Below, one piece after another: positions 35,097-44,909 of a stretch of 53,895 nucleotides of DNA. This stretch comes from Sedimentisphaerales bacterium (GTDB lineage Bacteria > Planctomycetota > Phycisphaerae > Sedimentisphaerales > Anaerobacaceae): the NCBI GenBank assembly GCA_016931715.1, contig JAFGEF010000001.1:1-53895 (forward strand), written 5' to 3'. Numbering within the stretch: the first letter of the stretch is position 1; each line of letters starts with the position of its first letter. Position numbers and translations under genes: made by a program. Below the pieces are notes generated by a model, which saw only the letters and a list, made by a program, of their open reading frames with translations, did no database searches and was not told the DNA's origin.

Positions 35097-36574
35097 TATA
35101 AATTCCCTCCCATTATTACAGCAACATCGTGAAGAAGATTATTAAGAACAGGCGGTATATATAAACCTGTTATCAGCGTCAGGAAACCAAGCGCTATCGG
35201 AGGAAAAACCGAGATTACAGATTCACGCCTGTCACTGACATTCACACTGTCACTCTTTTTACCATGAGCCATATTTATAAATACATTTGCCATACCGATA
35301 AAAATCAATGCAAGTACAGCCAGGAACAAAATAGCAATACCGGCCTTTCCCTGCTCGAACATCGATTTTACAATCGTGAACTCACTCAGAAAGATTCCGA
35401 AAGGAGGCATTCCTGTAATTGCGAGAAAACCTGCTATCCATAAAATGCCTGTAACCGGCAAAACAGTCATTATTCCGCTTACACTTTTCGTATTTTTTGT
35501 TTTATAGACAGCGAGGATGTTCCCGGCCGTCATAAATAACATCGCTTTCGTAAGAGAATGATTCACTGCATGAAGCATGGCTCCGAATGTTGCACCAGCG
35601 CCGATACCTATGCCAAGAGCTAATATCCCGATATGTTCCACGCTCGAATACGCAAGCATTCTTTTATAATCGCTCTGGCCTAATATGAAAATCGCAGCCC
35701 AGGCCATCGAAAGCAGACCAAACAAAACAAGCAGCTCCCGACAGAACTGCCCCAAACCTGCGGCAGAACAAACCTGAAAACTTCTCAGTATTCCGAGAAA
35801 TGCACAATTCAAAAGTGCACCGGACAACAAAGCTGAAACTACCGAAGGAGCTTCGCTGTGTGCATCAGGAAGCCAGGTATGAAGCGGAGCCAATCCCATT
35901 TTAGTTCCGTAACCGACGAGGAAAAGCAAAAAAGCGGCTTTGAGCCAGGGGACATTTAATAGTTTTGCCTGCTCAATCATACTGCTCAAAATCATGGATT
36001 TATCGCTCACCTCGGGTACAGAAGCGGCTATCACCATAAAAAAGTTGCCAAGCAACGCCAGTGCAATTCCAACCGAGCATATAAGCAGGTATTTCCATGT
36101 AGCTTCAAGAGAACGATGATGACGATGAAAATAAATCAAAGGTGCGCTCGCAAGAGTTGTAGCTTCCAAAGCTACCCACATCAAACCAAGATGCTGGCTT
36201 ACCGTTACGAGCGTCATTGTTGCAAGAAATGCCATGAGGCATGAGCAGAAAATAGCTTCAGGTTCATTCGTAAAAAATAATCCCTCTTCGAAATCCTGTT
36301 TTCTCTTTCCTGATTCCACGGCGAGGTACCAGAAAGCATAAAACGAACAGGCGGAAAACAGGATGCTTGTTATCGTAAGAAACAGAAGTCCCGGCTTATC
36401 CAAATCAATCCAGCCGCCCATCAGGGATTTTGTTTCCACATTCCATGCGATTACAGTTATCACCGTATGGCTGACGGATGCGAGAATTAAAATCAGGCGC
36501 CGGAGAAGGTCCTTTCTTATTATCAGGGAAAGAACAGCAGCTATCGCGGGTATCAAAAGCAAAGCATATATCAT
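35096..36574 (-). CDS. Antiporter-like membrane subunit (HyfF/NuoN type)
   Basis: A 492-residue membrane protein with about 14 helices of the proton-translocating Mrp/NuoLMN family. Family segments are VGYGTKMGLAPLHTWLPDAHSEAP and HAVNHSLTKAMLFMTAGNIL, with the Lys and His used in proton transfer. It would couple electron flow to proton or sodium movement. It overlaps the next gene by one base (TAATG) and follows the HyfE-type gene by 4 bases. Confidence 0.9.
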   Translation of the reverse strand: MIYALLLIPAIAAVLSLIIRKDLLRRLILILASVSHTVITVIAWNVETKSLMGGWIDLDKPGLLFLTITSILFSACSFYAFWYLAVESGKRKQDFEEGLFFTNEPEAIFCSCLMAFLATMTLVTVSQHLGLMWVALEATTLASAPLIYFHRHHRSLEATWKYLLICSVGIALALLGNFFMVIAASVPEVSDKSMILSSMIEQAKLLNVPWLKAAFLLFLVGYGTKMGLAPLHTWLPDAHSEAPSVVSALLSGALLNCAFLGILRSFQVCSAAGLGQFCRELLVLFGLLSMAWAAIFILGQSDYKRMLAYSSVEHIGILALGIGIGAGATFGAMLHAVNHSLTKAMLFMTAGNILAVYKTKNTKSVSGIMTVLPVTGILWIAGFLAITGMPPFGIFLSEFTIVKSMFEQGKAGIAILFLAVLALIFIGMANVFINMAHGKKSDSVNVSDRRESVISVFPPIALGFLTLITGLYIPPVLNNLLHDVAVIMGGNL

Positions 36575-36578
36575 AAGG

Positions 36579-37223
36579 TCAAACTTTCAAATTCGATAAC
36601 TGGTCCGTGTCAATGTGGTCAAATTCGCGATTAATATGAAACATGGTTATGCCCATTACAAAAACAGCTACGAAAACATCCAGCAAAATGCCAAGCTCGA
36701 CCAGAACAGGCTGGTGTTCGACTAAAGTAACACCGAATGTATATATCCCGTTTTCCATTACCAAATAGCCAAGCACCTGTGTAATTGCTTTCTTTCGGCT
36801 TATGATTAGAAGCAGTCCCGACATGATTGTAAAAAAGGCAACAGGGACAGTCAACTCAGAAATAGTTTCAACAGGTAAAGGCAGATGTGAGCTTAGCCAC
36901 ATACATATTATAAGAAGAGCAGTTCCTAAAGCTATCGAGCTGCTGTATCCTATAAACGGCTCGATTTCACGAAGTGTTTTTATATCTCTCATGGCTTTTG
37001 TCAGCAGCCGGGGAAATACGATTCCTTTCAGAACTATTAAAACCGCCGAGAAAGCAGCAAGACGTATTTCAAAATGCCAGTTGTTCATTAAAAGGGGTAC
37101 TAAACCCAATACAACTCCCTGCACGGCTACTATACGAATGCACGTACCTAATCTGCTCAATCCGAGAAGCGCAAGATTCGTAAGCACCAGGAATATCATT
37201 ATCGTATCGAGAGTATTGTTCAT
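36579..37223 (-). CDS. Small membrane subunit (HyfE/NuoK-like)
   Basis: A 214-residue protein with about seven hydrophobic helices. HyfE proteins contain a NuoK-like core, seen here in the C-terminal half (VLGYLVMENGIYTFGVTLVE) with a membrane Glu that fits the proton path. It ends 4 bases before the HyfF-type gene and begins 3 bases after the HyfC-type gene. Confidence 0.85.
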   Translation of the reverse strand: MNNTLDTIMIFLVLTNLALLGLSRLGTCIRIVAVQGVVLGLVPLLMNNWHFEIRLAAFSAVLIVLKGIVFPRLLTKAMRDIKTLREIEPFIGYSSSIALGTALLIICMWLSSHLPLPVETISELTVPVAFFTIMSGLLLIISRKKAITQVLGYLVMENGIYTFGVTLVEHQPVLVELGILLDVFVAVFVMGITMFHINREFDHIDTDQLSNLKV

Positions 37224-37226
37224 AAA

Positions 37227-38138
37227 TTACCTTAGTATCAATATCAATGCCAGTACTGACAGAGTCGCTGCTCCAATCAAAAGCTGAGGCACATGCAATA
37301 ATCTTAATCTTGCCATTGACGATTCGATTATGCCTGTGAGCACAGCAAGAAGTAACATGAAAAGCAAAGCCGCTGAAACATTCAAAAACACATTATCGCT
37401 ATGTACAGGAATAACGATGCCGGTTAATATAGCGCCCAGAAGCCACATTTTCATAGCTGCGCTGTAAAGAATGATTGCCAAATCCGGGCCGCTATGGTCA
37501 AGTATCATAACTTCATGTATCATCGTTAATTCGAGATGAGTATTCGGATCATCGACCGGTATCCTTGAATTCTCCGACAGGAAAACAATCAGAAATGCAA
37601 ATCCAATCAGTATAAAAGCAGGAGCCGCATTCAGCCAGGCATCGAAATTTATCGACGAAAAAATCTGAGCCAAAGAGACATAACCGGTATATTTAGCAAT
37701 CGCAGCAAGACCTATAAGCAAAGCAGGCTCGGTAAGCGCGGAGAATGTCACTTCCCTGCTGGCGCCCATTCCCTCGAAGCTCGAAGCAGTGTCCATAGCC
37801 ATTAAGACTGTGAAAAAACGCGACAGTCCGAACAGGTATGCAAATAAAATCAGGTCGCCCTGAAAATCCAGGAGAACAGGCAATCCTCCGAAAGGAACTA
37901 TTGCCGCTGCTATTAATACAACTGAGAATCCGACTACAGGTCCGATTCGGAATATCCGCGATGTCGCGATGCTGTACACACTTCCTTTGTTCAGAAGTTT
38001 CCATATATCATAATAAGGCTGAAGTAAAGGCTGTCCGTTCCTGCCCGCAAAGAAAGCTTTTGTCCGGTTAATTATGCCCAGCAGAAGCGGCGCGGTAATC
38101 AATGCGAGAACAGTATTTAGTATCTTCAAAAAAATCAT
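37227..38138 (-). CDS. Membrane subunit (HyfC/NuoH type)
   Basis: A 303-residue eight-helix protein of the NuoH family, which connects the electron-transfer arm to the membrane arm. NuoH-type segments are RTKAFFAGRNGQPLLQPYYD, and the acidic loop NSRIPVDDPNTHLELTMIHE. The frame extends 5' to 38228, but the ATG at 38138 overlaps the HyfB stop as TAATG and matches the family N-terminus (MIFLKILNTVLALITAPLLL). Confidence 0.9.
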   Translation of the reverse strand: MIFLKILNTVLALITAPLLLGIINRTKAFFAGRNGQPLLQPYYDIWKLLNKGSVYSIATSRIFRIGPVVGFSVVLIAAAIVPFGGLPVLLDFQGDLILFAYLFGLSRFFTVLMAMDTASSFEGMGASREVTFSALTEPALLIGLAAIAKYTGYVSLAQIFSSINFDAWLNAAPAFILIGFAFLIVFLSENSRIPVDDPNTHLELTMIHEVMILDHSGPDLAIILYSAAMKMWLLGAILTGIVIPVHSDNVFLNVSAALLFMLLLAVLTGIIESSMARLRLLHVPQLLIGAATLSVLALILILR

Positions 38139-40123
38139 TATGCTTTCATCAGCTTCCAAATCAAAAGTATCAAAAGTGTCAAGGCGATATATAAGATATA
38201 TAATTGAATCCTGCCATGCTGGAGCCATCGCAGTTTTGCAAGCAGCTCACTGAGAAATTTAAAACCAGGCTGATATATATACTTTTCGCAAATATCAGAT
38301 GTATCTGTATTTAATCTGGATTGAGCAGGGAAAATATCTTCCGAACGCGAAATATCTTTATTAGTCCGCAGGAAAAACCTGAACAGGTCCACAAGGGGCT
38401 GGGCAAAAGAAGTCGCTGTGTACTGCATTCTCGGCTCAGGCCTGGCATAGCCGCAATCCCACGTTACCGCCTCCCTGACTATTCGCCTGCCAAAAAGGAG
38501 TTTGTGCAGAACAGTGATAATCCCTATGATTCCCATTAAAATTAATGATGCTGCGACAAAATGGTTCAATATTCCGGAAGCGGATGAAAGCTCAATTTGA
38601 ATTTGTTCCGTATTAAGCGAAGTTATTTCAGGAATGACATTTTCAGCGAATCGTATTACAAGAGGTGAAAATATTCCCAAAATCACACAGCAGGCAGCGA
38701 GAATTACCATCGAGAATCTCATACATGTTCCGGCTTCGTGAGCATGTTGGGCTTCACTGCTTCGGGGAAGACCGAGAAATATTACGCCGAACGCCTTTGT
38801 AAAACATGCAAGCGCCAGTCCGCCAATAAGGGACAGGCTGCCTATAACAATTAAAGAAGGAATCAGCTCATTCATTCCGCTGCCTGTATCGCTCTTGAAC
38901 ACTCCGAGATAAATCATGAATTCACTGACAAAACCATTCAACGGAGGCAAACCTGAAATCGCTATCGCACCGATGAGGAATGTACAGGCCGTCCAGGGCA
39001 TACGCTTGATAATTCCACCGAGCCTGTCTATATGACCTGTCCCGCAACTGTGCAAAATTGAACCCGCACATAAAAAGAGCAGTCCCTTAAAAACAGCATG
39101 ATTTATTACATGAAACAATCCGCCTGTAAAGCCAAGCACCACAAGAACCGGAGAACCTTTGCTGATGCCCAACAAGCCTACTCCTAATCCAATGGTTATG
39201 ATGCCGATGTTTTCGACGCTGTGATAGGCCAGAAGACGTTTCAGGTCGTGCTGTGCCAGGGCGAAAAGCACACCAAGAACACCTGATACAGCGCCGATTA
39301 TAATCAGCGTCCAGCACCACCATTCGGGAGGTGTTCCTAAAAGTGTGAGTGTCCTGACCAAACCATATATGCCTGTTTTTATCATTACGCCGCTCATTAC
39401 CGCTGAAACGTGGCTCGGAGCCGCAGGATGTGCGTAAGGCAGCCAGACATGAAAGGGCATAAATCCCGCCTTTGTTCCGAAACCAACTATTGCTAACAAA
39501 AATAAAATACTTGCCAGCGATGAAGGCAAAACTGAAATTTTATCGAAATCCATCGAACCATTATGATTGCCGAGCAATACAAAAAATGCGATAAGAAATG
39601 CCGTCCCGATGTGCATTGCGATAAGATATATCAGCCCGGCTTTCTGTGTTTTTTCCTGTTCGTATTCGAAAGTAACGAGAAAGAAGGAAGATAGTGACAT
39701 TATTTCCCACGACACAAGGAATAATACACCATTTCTGGCGACAACTACTAACGCCATTGCAATCAGGAGTAAATTATAGAAAAACCAATGCACCCCAAGG
39801 TTCTTCCTGCTGCTATATGACGAGAGATACCCCATTCCGTAAACAGCGGCTATCGCAGATAATCCGAATATAGGAATCAAAAACAACGCTGATATTGCAT
39901 CAATCTTAATGAAAAAAGATCCGAAGGGAACATTCCATTCCAATCGCATCGATTCGGCAATACCGCTCAAAAGAATCTTAAAGCATGGAAAAATGGAAAT
40001 TATCGAACCAACTGCCGCACCGGCAACAGCCAAAAAAGACGCAAGAGCAGGCCTTCGACCCAAAAAAATCGATACCAAACCACCCGCGAGAATAACCGTC
40101 AAACCCAAAATAAAGATGGACAT
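38138..40123 (-). CDS. Large antiporter-like membrane subunit (HyfB/NuoL type)
   Basis: A 661-residue membrane protein of the NuoL/MrpA-like group with about 15 helices. Motifs include GFGTKAGFMPFHVWLPYAHP and HVINHAVFKGLLFLCAGSIL. The C-terminal part is long and ends in a final helix (LYILYIALTLLILLIWKLMK), as in HyfB. The TAA and the ATG of the HyfC-type gene overlap. Its own ATG overlaps the regulator stop. Confidence 0.9.
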   Translation of the reverse strand: MSIFILGLTVILAGGLVSIFLGRRPALASFLAVAGAAVGSIISIFPCFKILLSGIAESMRLEWNVPFGSFFIKIDAISALFLIPIFGLSAIAAVYGMGYLSSYSSRKNLGVHWFFYNLLLIAMALVVVARNGVLFLVSWEIMSLSSFFLVTFEYEQEKTQKAGLIYLIAMHIGTAFLIAFFVLLGNHNGSMDFDKISVLPSSLASILFLLAIVGFGTKAGFMPFHVWLPYAHPAAPSHVSAVMSGVMIKTGIYGLVRTLTLLGTPPEWWCWTLIIIGAVSGVLGVLFALAQHDLKRLLAYHSVENIGIITIGLGVGLLGISKGSPVLVVLGFTGGLFHVINHAVFKGLLFLCAGSILHSCGTGHIDRLGGIIKRMPWTACTFLIGAIAISGLPPLNGFVSEFMIYLGVFKSDTGSGMNELIPSLIVIGSLSLIGGLALACFTKAFGVIFLGLPRSSEAQHAHEAGTCMRFSMVILAACCVILGIFSPLVIRFAENVIPEITSLNTEQIQIELSSASGILNHFVAASLILMGIIGIITVLHKLLFGRRIVREAVTWDCGYARPEPRMQYTATSFAQPLVDLFRFFLRTNKDISRSEDIFPAQSRLNTDTSDICEKYIYQPGFKFLSELLAKLRWLQHGRIQLYILYIALTLLILLIWKLMKA

Positions 40124-40833
40124 TAACTTACTTCTCCATCTGCCAACCGGGATTGGTCCTGCTGTAATCCGGATTCGACCCGAATGATTTCAGAGAGAAT
40201 TTTTTCCCGTGCGCCCTGTTTTTCAATAACATTCTTGAAACTATCATCACGCAGCATATAGGCGATCCTTGAAAGAAGGTAAAGATGCATTTTTACAGTC
40301 GGGCTTACAAGAGTGAAAAGACAATTTACAGGCTTGCCGTCAAGCGAATTGAAATCGACCGGTTTTTCAAGAAAACACAGTGAAACCACAGGTTCCGTAA
40401 TATGCAAAACTATCGGATTGCGTACATGAGGAATAGCTATGCCGTCGCCGACCGCCGTTGAAGCCATCGCTTCTCTTGCCAGAATGACCTGCAAAAGAAA
40501 TTCTTTATCCACTTCCGGCGGAAGCGTCATAAGTTTAACAACGTTTTTTAGAACTGACTGTTTATCCTCACCTTCGACACGATAGTGTATTCCTCCGGCA
40601 TTCAGTGCATCAGCCAGACTGTTTATTGAAACCTGCGAATTTTCAGGCTCAACAAATATATCCGCCGAAACGCCAATCTGGCGGCTTGTTGCCCATTCGA
40701 GCAGCTCTGCTCGATTGAAGCGATATTGATTACCCACGCAATAAGCAGGCATATCGCCCTTTTTTAACCATCTGTAAATGGTTTTTTCATTCACTTTTAG
40801 CAAATTTGCTACATCTTTTACTGTAAGCTGCAT
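40123..40833 (-). CDS. HTH (excisionase-type) and PTS EIIA domain fusion regulator
   Basis: A 236-residue protein starting the Ehr operon. Residues 1-50 are a MerR/excisionase-type HTH (QLTVKDVANLLKVNEKTIYR, WLKKGDMPAYCVGNQYRFNR). Residues about 70-220 are an EIIA domain of the PtsN/fructose type, with the phosphorylatable His at about 136 (GIAIPHVRNP). It probably senses PTS(Ntr) phosphorylation and controls the operon. The ATG at 40833 is chosen over a GTG 9 bases earlier. Its TAA overlaps the HyfB ATG. Confidence 0.85.
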   Translation of the reverse strand: MQLTVKDVANLLKVNEKTIYRWLKKGDMPAYCVGNQYRFNRAELLEWATSRQIGVSADIFVEPENSQVSINSLADALNAGGIHYRVEGEDKQSVLKNVVKLMTLPPEVDKEFLLQVILAREAMASTAVGDGIAIPHVRNPIVLHITEPVVSLCFLEKPVDFNSLDGKPVNCLFTLVSPTVKMHLYLLSRIAYMLRDDSFKNVIEKQGAREKILSEIIRVESGLQQDQSRLADGEVS

Positions 40834-40915
40834 ATTTCTCACGCCATAGAAAACTTTGACATCTATTGGACATTAGTGGACAATCTAACCAGATAAGAAC
40901 CATTTGTCAAGTATT

Positions 40916-41629
40916 TTATACCGATTTTTTATGCTCTAAATTATGCAGCTTAACATCAATAGCAGTTTTCAATACAACAAGTATTAAAAGCAAAGCGGCT
41001 GGTGAGCCTGTTACCTGAAGCAGAATACCCCCAATCAAAACTGTAATGTGCATAACAAATACACGCACATAAGGCTGGAACATTAAAATAGGCAGATTAG
41101 TCCGTGAATTTTCGCCCTTCATCAAAAAATTATATACGAAAGAAATACCATGACTGACAAAAAGCGATAAAATCGCCAGCCGGACGCCCGGCGGGACAGT
41201 TTGCATAATATCACCAAGAAAATTGATAAGCTTTTGTAAAAGAGCAAAAACACAGGGCCATGTCTCCCGATGATGTATAAAGCGCACCATGTGTTCTTTG
41301 CCGAATAAATGAAAGATAAAAAAGCCGTGTCCTGCAGCGAACCCGCCGTAGTGAACCATGAAAAAAGGAATCATAAAAAGTTTGCCGAGATTCTCCGCCG
41401 GATGCTTGACTTTAACGAACAACATTTTGAGAACATTATAGAATCCAATCGCCAGATTTTCCGCCCAGTATAAAAAAACTATATAGAAAATGCTCCATTT
41501 AAAAAATATCACACCAAACAAAGGGATTGTATTAACCGCTATAAGAGCAAGCAAGGGGACATTAGTCCATACCTTGTCATTCTTTCTGTCTGAAAACAGT
41601 GACATTACTCTTTCACTCGTGTTTTTCAT
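40916..41629 (-). CDS. Polytopic membrane protein, DUF6498-like
   Basis: A 237-residue protein with about six helices. Segments such as FYIVFLYWAENLAIGFYNVL and MVHYGGFAAGHGFFIF match what I recall of the DUF6498 family. It is co-oriented with the Ehr operon but upstream of it, with about 80 bases between. No role is known. Confidence 0.7.
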   Translation of the reverse strand: MKNTSERVMSLFSDRKNDKVWTNVPLLALIAVNTIPLFGVIFFKWSIFYIVFLYWAENLAIGFYNVLKMLFVKVKHPAENLGKLFMIPFFMVHYGGFAAGHGFFIFHLFGKEHMVRFIHHRETWPCVFALLQKLINFLGDIMQTVPPGVRLAILSLFVSHGISFVYNFLMKGENSRTNLPILMFQPYVRVFVMHITVLIGGILLQVTGSPAALLLILVVLKTAIDVKLHNLEHKKSV

Positions 41630-41672
41630 AAATTACAGCATAGTTTGATTCATCTTAAGACAGGTAAAAGTC

Positions 41673-41909
41673 TCATCTCTTACTTTTATTGATTACAGGC
41701 TGTATGCCGGACAAATCCTCCAGCATTGCGTCTTTAAAGTGTTCTGCAAAAGACTGGCTTTTTATTTTCGCATGCTTACCGTCGTCTATCATTTCCCTTG
41801 CAAGGGCTTTGAAACAGGCGGAGCAGCCGGAAGATAAGGAAATTATCACCAAAACAAACAGGTACAAGAGTATGTTCACGACAGGTTGTGACTTTAAAAT
41901 CTTGTTCAT
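41673..41909 (-). CDS. Small putative lipoprotein
   Basis: A 78-residue protein, MNKILKSQPVVNILLYLFVL at the N-terminus, with SSGC as lipobox. The mature part (FKALAREMIDDGKHAKIKSQ) is helical and basic, and ends in KSKR. The frame stays open to 42023, but the ATG at 41909 has AAAGG 7-8 bases upstream and gives a proper signal. It precedes the DUF6498-like gene by 43 bases and may be in one unit with it. Confidence 0.6.
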   Translation of the reverse strand: MNKILKSQPVVNILLYLFVLVIISLSSGCSACFKALAREMIDDGKHAKIKSQSFAEHFKDAMLEDLSGIQPVINKSKR

Positions 41910-42124
41910 AAAAAAACCTTTCGATTTATCGCCGAATCTTTTTACAACAAAACCATATTTATCTCTTTTATTGCTATCCTTTATTTTATACAAATATTGT
42001 ACTATCAATATCCGGCTTGTCAAAAAGTTTTCATAAAACTTCTTTTGGCTGTTTGACTTGGCGGGAGATAAAATTATAATGTATAAACTGATTTAAAACC
42101 ATTTGATATTAAACTGGAATAAAA

Positions 42125-44758
42125 ATGTCCGGCATTTATTTACTCGACAATCCGGAAATACTCGGAGCAAAAGCCGCTGGTCATAAAGCTGCAAACCTTG
42201 GCGGCCTTGGCTCTTTCGGACTACCTGTCCCTAAAGGTTTCTGTATTATAGGTGACGTTTACAAAGAGCATATCAAGCAAAACAATTTGGAGTCACTTAT
42301 TCAATCAATCGCCAAAAACTCACAAAAAGATTTGTCAGGCCGGTTAAGCGAGCTGCGAAAAGCGATTATAGAAGCGTCTCTTCCAGAGCCGGCGAAAGGA
42401 GAAATAGAAAAACACTTCAAATTGCTTAATTGCCAAAGCGTCGCGGTGCGTTCGTCCGCTGCCGCCGAAGACCTGCCCGGAAAATCATTCGCAGGTCAAT
42501 ATGAAACTTATCTTGGTATCAGAGATTCAGTTAGCTGCATCGAAGCTGTAAAAAAATGCTGGGCGTCACTATGGTTGCGGCGTGCTTTCGATTATCGAAG
42601 GAAAAACCAAATCGACTCCCTTCAACTCGATATGGCTGTCATTGTCCAGGCGCTTATAGAAGCTGATAAATCAGGTGTCATCTTTACTGCCGACCCGATA
42701 ACAGGACGGCGTGAAACAATTGTTATAGAAGCCTGCTTCGGACTTGGTGAAGCTCTCGTTTCAGGCAAGGTAACGCCAGACAGATTTTTAGTTGATAAAA
42801 AAACAAAAAGGCTGTTTTTCCTGACAATCGCAGAGAAAAAAATAGAATACGTACCTGACAAAGACGGAGGTGTTATAGAAAAGCCTGTTTCAAACGAACT
42901 GTCAATTGCTCACAGCCTGAGCTTAAAGCAAATTAAAAGGCTTACCAAACTCGCACAAAAAATTGAGACCATATTCGGATGCCCGCAGGACATCGAATGG
43001 GCTATAAAAGATAATCGAATCTGGATTCTGCAATCGCGCCCAATTACGAATCTGCCTGAACCGAAAATAAAAAGCCGGGAGCAGCGCCAGGTCTGGACCA
43101 ACGCCAACGCAGGAGAAGCAGTTCCTGATGTCATTACACCGCTCACATGGTCGATTATTGAAGCTCTTGTCGATAATCTCTTTAGACCAGTGCTGAATAT
43201 GATTTGCGTCAAAACAGGTGACAATCCCATATTCGGCATTATCGCAGGCCGTGTATATTTTAATATAAATACAATTATCGGTGCTTGCAAACAATTCCCG
43301 AATGCGTTCGATCTCGATACAATCTTCGGAGGTCACCATCTAAATTCTCTCGCGTCGGAAAAATTGTCTATCCCGCCTGAAGATGTCCCCGACCTCGGCG
43401 CTAATTTAGCAAAAACTATTTTGAGAATCCCTGTGACCCTTACTGAAATGCTCACGAATGGTAAAGGGAAACAGACAAAACTCTTAAACCTCCTGGTTGA
43501 AAAAACAAAGTACCTCAACTCGCTTTACATGAACAAATTAACTCCAAACCAGTTGTTAAATGAGCTGGAAAATTGTGTGCAGACAATTGCTTCGCTCGAC
43601 TTGTTATGCTTATTTGTCGCTATAGGAGCTATACCAACTCTGGCAAAAGTCTGCAAAAGATGGCTCAATGACAAAAACAGTAATATTTTCAATCGCCTGA
43701 TTTCCGGCACGGAAGGATTGGAAGACGCTCAGACCGGCTTCGACCTGTGGCGCATCGCAAAAAACGCCGGCCAAAATCAGCAATTGAATGAGTTGCTCCT
43801 TTCCGAAAACAACTGGCAGCAGGTTCGTGAAAAACTCGACATTCTGCCAGGCGGCACGGATTTCCTGAAACAATGGAACAACTTTATGGAAAACAGCGGC
43901 CACCATTGCAGAGGCGAGCTTGAGCTGGCAAGTCCCCGATGGTCGGAAACGCCAGATTACGTGCTTGGCCTTATTCGCTCATATATACTTTCAGGCGGAA
44001 CGGACCTCGAACGCAAACGCACAGAGCTTCTTGAGCAGCGCGAACAACTCATAAAAGAATGCTGTGTGTCACTCGGCTTCTTCAAACGTACCTTGTTCAG
44101 ACACTTTATAAAAAAAGCACAGCAGGGCTGCCTGTTCCGCGAAAACTCGAAAAATCGCATAGTAAGTTTTTTTGCGGGCATGAGAAAGCTGTCTCTTTCT
44201 CTTGGCAATAAATTAACTGAGCAGGGAATTCTATTGCGGCCTGATGACATATTCTTCCTGAAATATCCTGAGCTTGGCCCTGCTGTGCGTCACGATAAAG
44301 ACTTTGACGTCATAAAAATCGTAAAGCAGTGCCGTGCAGAATACGAGCAAAACCTGAAGATTACGCCTCCTTCTGTAGTAATCGGTGTTTTCGAGCCTGA
44401 AAAATACATCGGGGAAAAAATCGAAACTTCCGCAGCAACACTTACAGGCATCGCGGTCAGTCCCGGCATCGCCACTGGTCCGACGCGAGTTATTCTGCGA
44501 GCAAGCGATGACTACGTTCGGCCGGGTGAAATTCTTGTCGCTCCTTTTACCGATCCAGGCTGGACGCCTTACTTTGTCAACGCCGCTGGTATTGTAATGG
44601 ATATGGGAGGCCTGCTCAGTCACGGCAGCATAGTCGCACGCGAATACGGAATCCCATGTGTAGTCAACGTAGGTCCGGCTACAAAAATAATAAAAACAGG
44701 ACAAAAAATAACTGTTGACGGCAACCTCGCTCGTATCCAAATCCTCCAAAAGATATAG
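42125..44758 (+). CDS. PEP-synthase-like phosphotransferase, rifampin phosphotransferase type
   Basis: An 877-residue multidomain enzyme. The ATP-grasp/PPDK N-terminal domain (about 15-315) has LGGLGSFGLPVPKGF, VRSSAAAEDLPGKSFAGQ and DIEWAIKDNRIWILQSRPI. A middle helical domain (about 330-760) follows. The swivelling phosphohistidine domain at the C-terminus has LLSHGSIVAREYGIP with His833. Domain order and length fit rifampin phosphotransferases (867-residue class) better than PEP synthase, which has a C-terminal PEP-binding barrel that is absent here. Rifamycin may not be the true substrate. It stands alone between oppositely oriented and regulatory genes. Confidence 0.85.
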   Translation: MSGIYLLDNPEILGAKAAGHKAANLGGLGSFGLPVPKGFCIIGDVYKEHIKQNNLESLIQSIAKNSQKDLSGRLSELRKAIIEASLPEPAKGEIEKHFKLLNCQSVAVRSSAAAEDLPGKSFAGQYETYLGIRDSVSCIEAVKKCWASLWLRRAFDYRRKNQIDSLQLDMAVIVQALIEADKSGVIFTADPITGRRETIVIEACFGLGEALVSGKVTPDRFLVDKKTKRLFFLTIAEKKIEYVPDKDGGVIEKPVSNELSIAHSLSLKQIKRLTKLAQKIETIFGCPQDIEWAIKDNRIWILQSRPITNLPEPKIKSREQRQVWTNANAGEAVPDVITPLTWSIIEALVDNLFRPVLNMICVKTGDNPIFGIIAGRVYFNINTIIGACKQFPNAFDLDTIFGGHHLNSLASEKLSIPPEDVPDLGANLAKTILRIPVTLTEMLTNGKGKQTKLLNLLVEKTKYLNSLYMNKLTPNQLLNELENCVQTIASLDLLCLFVAIGAIPTLAKVCKRWLNDKNSNIFNRLISGTEGLEDAQTGFDLWRIAKNAGQNQQLNELLLSENNWQQVREKLDILPGGTDFLKQWNNFMENSGHHCRGELELASPRWSETPDYVLGLIRSYILSGGTDLERKRTELLEQREQLIKECCVSLGFFKRTLFRHFIKKAQQGCLFRENSKNRIVSFFAGMRKLSLSLGNKLTEQGILLRPDDIFFLKYPELGPAVRHDKDFDVIKIVKQCRAEYEQNLKITPPSVVIGVFEPEKYIGEKIETSAATLTGIAVSPGIATGPTRVILRASDDYVRPGEILVAPFTDPGWTPYFVNAAGIVMDMGGLLSHGSIVAREYGIPCVVNVGPATKIIKTGQKITVDGNLARIQILQKI

Positions 44759-44909
44759 AATTAAACAAATATTTTGTTCATTTTCTTGAAATCCATTAAA
44801 TGCTCACTCTTTTATCACCGATTAATATCATAAAATAATGGTCTATGTATATAAATCTTAAAGAACAAAACAATCATAATGAGTTTTCAATACAACCATG
44901 GAGTTTATT

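Noticed and set aside
44231..44749. 172-codon frame antisense to the phosphotransferase
   Set aside because: Shadow of the phosphohistidine domain coding sequence.
42125..44758. Phosphoenolpyruvate synthase
   Set aside because: The C-terminal PEP-binding barrel is missing; the protein ends with the phosphohistidine domain.
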